A DNA stretch of 5,860 bases, taken from the NCBI GenBank assembly GCA_020431135.1, contig JAGQIT010000310.1, positions 1 through 5,860 of the forward strand, given 5' to 3'. The notes beneath the pieces are model-generated. The model searched no databases. It saw nothing but the letters and a program-made list of their open reading frames with translations, and was not told the origin of the DNA. Source of the stretch: Myxococcales bacterium (lineage in GTDB: Bacteria; Myxococcota_A; Polyangia; Nannocystales; Nannocystaceae). How positions within the stretch are numbered: position 1 is the first letter of the stretch; the number at the start of each line of letters is the position of its first letter. This document shows, piece after piece, positions 4,512-5,860 of this stretch. The position numbers and the translations under genes are program-made.

Positions 4512-5783
4512 ATGCGCCGGTCGATCCCACCCACGCACGCCCTCGGCACCATCACCCTCTGCGCCTGCGCCCTCGTCCTCAGCGCCTGCAACGGCGACGA
4601 CCCCAGCGCCTCGGCGAGCGAGGGCGACAGCATGTCGAACATCACCTCGGCGTCGCAGGGGATGACGACGACCACCGACGCGACGACGACCACCACCGCG
4701 AGCGGCAGCGGCAGCGACAGCGACAGCTCGGACGTGACGTCGACCACCGACGAGCCGACGACCGACGACTCGACCTCGTCGACCTCCGACGGCACGACCA
4801 CCGACGGCACGACCACCGACGCGCCGACCTCCTCGTCGACCTCGACCACCGACTCGAGCGGCTCGACGACGCAAAACGACATCGAGCCGTGCCAGGTCGA
4901 GGAGACGCCGATCGAGCCGATCCCCTCGGACATCCTCTTCGTCCTCGACAAGTCCGGGTCGATGTCGATGGAGCAGTGGGACCACGACAACAACGTCCAG
5001 ACCCCGACGATCACCCGCTGGAAGAGCCTCCACAGCGTCGTCGAGACGGTCGTCACCAACTTCGACGCCAAGCTCAACTTCGGCGCCAAGCTCTACCCGA
5101 AGATCGACGCCGGCTCCTACATCAACCAAGGCGCCTGCGAGATCACCCCCGGGATCGAGGTGCCGGTCGCCCCGAACAACGCCGACGCGCTCCTCGCGGG
5201 GATCCCCGGCCCCGACTTCGAGGTCCTCGGCGGGACGCCGTCGTACCAGGCGCTCAGCGAGTCCTTCACCTACGTCAAGGGCCTGATGACCGGCCTCGAC
5301 GCCGCCGTCATCTTCATCACCGACGGCGAGATCTCGTGCGACAACCCGCCGGCCGCGGCGATCGCCGTGATCAGCGACGCCTACGAGGACGCCGGGATCC
5401 CGACCTACGTCGTCGGCATCGACGTCGACGCCGTGACCAGCTCGCAGCTCAACCAGTTCGCCCTCGCCGGCGGCAAGCCGATCGCCAACGGCCAGTACAA
5501 GTTCTACCAGGCGACCGACCAAAACGAGCTCCAGGCGGCGATGCAGTCGATCCTCGACGACACGGTGAGCTGCATCCTCCCGGTCGACCCGGAGCCGGCC
5601 TACCCCGACCTCTTCGAGGTCTGGGTCGACGGCAAGCAGATCGACGAGACCGCCGACTGCGCCAACGAGAGCGGCTGGCACTGGACCGCCGAGCACACCG
5701 AGATCGAGCTGTGCGGCGCCGCCTGTATGGCGCTCAAGCAGGGGAACGGGATCGAGGCGAAGTACTTCTGCCTCGCCGGCTAG
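4512..5783 (+). CDS. VWA-domain lipoprotein with intact MIDAS motif
   Basis: The protein has 423 residues. Its signal peptide MRRSIPPTHALGTITLCACA leads to a lipobox LSAC with Cys26, followed by Asn-Gly-Asp-Asp. Residues 32-122 are a Thr/Ser/Asp/Gly stalk including a perfect DGTTT repeat. Residues about 137-355 form a von Willebrand factor A domain: strand DILFVLDKSGSM carries the metal-site triad Asp146, Ser148 and Ser150; GTPSYQAL supplies Thr242; FITDGE supplies Asp271. All MIDAS positions are kept, so divalent-metal-dependent ligand binding is expected. The C-terminal 70 residues form a small Cys-rich module (Cys354, 383, 401, 405, 420). With Cys127, 209 and 276 the mature part has eight non-lipid cysteines, enough for four disulfides. 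The likely site is the outer-membrane surface. The start is fixed by the signal peptide; an in-frame ATG at 4461 would bury it. No Shine-Dalgarno sequence is visible. The ligand is unknown. Confidence 0.92.
   Translation: MRRSIPPTHALGTITLCACALVLSACNGDDPSASASEGDSMSNITSASQGMTTTTDATTTTTASGSGSDSDSSDVTSTTDEPTTDDSTSSTSDGTTTDGTTTDAPTSSSTSTTDSSGSTTQNDIEPCQVEETPIEPIPSDILFVLDKSGSMSMEQWDHDNNVQTPTITRWKSLHSVVETVVTNFDAKLNFGAKLYPKIDAGSYINQGACEITPGIEVPVAPNNADALLAGIPGPDFEVLGGTPSYQALSESFTYVKGLMTGLDAAVIFITDGEISCDNPPAAAIAVISDAYEDAGIPTYVVGIDVDAVTSSQLNQFALAGGKPIANGQYKFYQATDQNELQAAMQSILDDTVSCILPVDPEPAYPDLFEVWVDGKQIDETADCANESGWHWTAEHTEIELCGAACMALKQGNGIEAKYFCLAG
4791..4820 (+). repeat. Perfect 15-bp tandem duplication in the VWA protein stalk
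   Basis: GGCACGACCACCGAC occurs twice back to back (4791-4805, 4806-4820), encoding GTTTD GTTTD. Being in frame and identical at DNA level, it suggests recent slippage or unequal exchange in the stalk-coding region. Confidence 0.8.
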
Positions 5784-5838
5784 GAGGCCGCCCGAGCATT
5801 CGTCACGCGCCCTCGCTCGCCCTCGCCGACCCTCCCCG

Positions 5839-5860
5839 TCAGAACCTGCAGTACGCCGAG
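5839..5860 (-). CDS. Possible C-terminal end of a convergent gene entering from the right edge
   Basis: The minus strand reads SAYCRF followed by TGA (5841-5839). A cysteine near the very end resembles the C-terminal style of Cys-rich secreted proteins such as the VWA protein next to it (KYFCLAG). Six codons are not enough to prove a gene, and other minus-strand frames are also open here. If real, it would converge on the VWA gene with about 55 bp between the stops, in which I see no clear terminator. Confidence 0.2.

Noticed and set aside
4057..4665. Small plus-strand frames in the divergent intergenic region as extra genes
   Set aside because: They are Arg/Ala/Pro/Thr-rich, lack Shine-Dalgarno sequences and domains, and one runs out of phase into the VWA gene. 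Such frames are expected by chance at this GC content.
4302..5696. Long open frame on the minus strand (464 codons) opposite the VWA gene
   Set aside because: Antisense shadow with Gly/Arg/Val/Asp-rich composition. The plus-strand frame has a lipobox, an intact MIDAS motif and conserved VWA strands.
5808..5827. Tandem CGCCCTCGCT/CGCCCTCGCC downstream of the VWA gene as a terminator or regulatory repeat
   Set aside because: Two imperfect 10-bp GC-rich copies with no inverted symmetry or T-tract; too weak to assign a function.

Overview
The window is very GC-rich, with G or C at most third codon positions. It carries three lipoprotein genes whose mature ends are long Thr/Ser/Asp/Gly linkers starting soon after a Cys-(Gly/Ser/Asn)-Asp-Asp signature. 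That architecture, with the VWA and FG-GAP cargo domains, points to a myxobacterium, most likely of the Nannocystis/Plesiocystis side of Myxococcota. This taxonomic call is inference from style; there is no marker gene in the window.

Layout, left to right. 1-94: probable N-terminus of a minus-strand gene leaving the left edge (weak). 95-225: short non-coding stretch with no recognisable signal. 226-714 (-): small lipoprotein that is almost entirely low-complexity linker. 715-900: spacer with a TTGACA-type promoter candidate and a near-perfect 16-bp palindrome. 901-1272 (-): small four-helix membrane protein. 1273-1403: spacer containing a strong GC-rich inverted repeat, a possible terminator for the gene to its right. 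1404-3959 (-): 851-residue lipoprotein with linker, bacterial Ig/cadherin-like domain, seven FG-GAP repeats (a complete seven-bladed propeller) and RTX-type calcium nonapeptides. 3960-4511: 552-bp divergent intergenic region. 4512-5783 (+): 423-residue lipoprotein with a VWA domain that keeps its full metal-binding (MIDAS) motif. 5784-5860: short tail, perhaps holding the last codons of a convergent minus-strand gene.

As a unit, this looks like a cell-surface locus: two calcium/metal-dependent binding-type proteins (a propeller protein and a VWA protein) are transcribed divergently, each predicted to be lipid-anchored and held off the membrane by a disordered stalk. The pairing of an integrin-alpha-like propeller with a VWA/I-type domain is suggestive of adhesion, but a partnership is only a hypothesis. 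Several starts lack a Shine-Dalgarno sequence and have a TAnnnT element 5-9 nt before the ATG, suggesting leaderless or nearly leaderless mRNAs. I see no defence system, mobile element, CRISPR array, rRNA or tRNA here.
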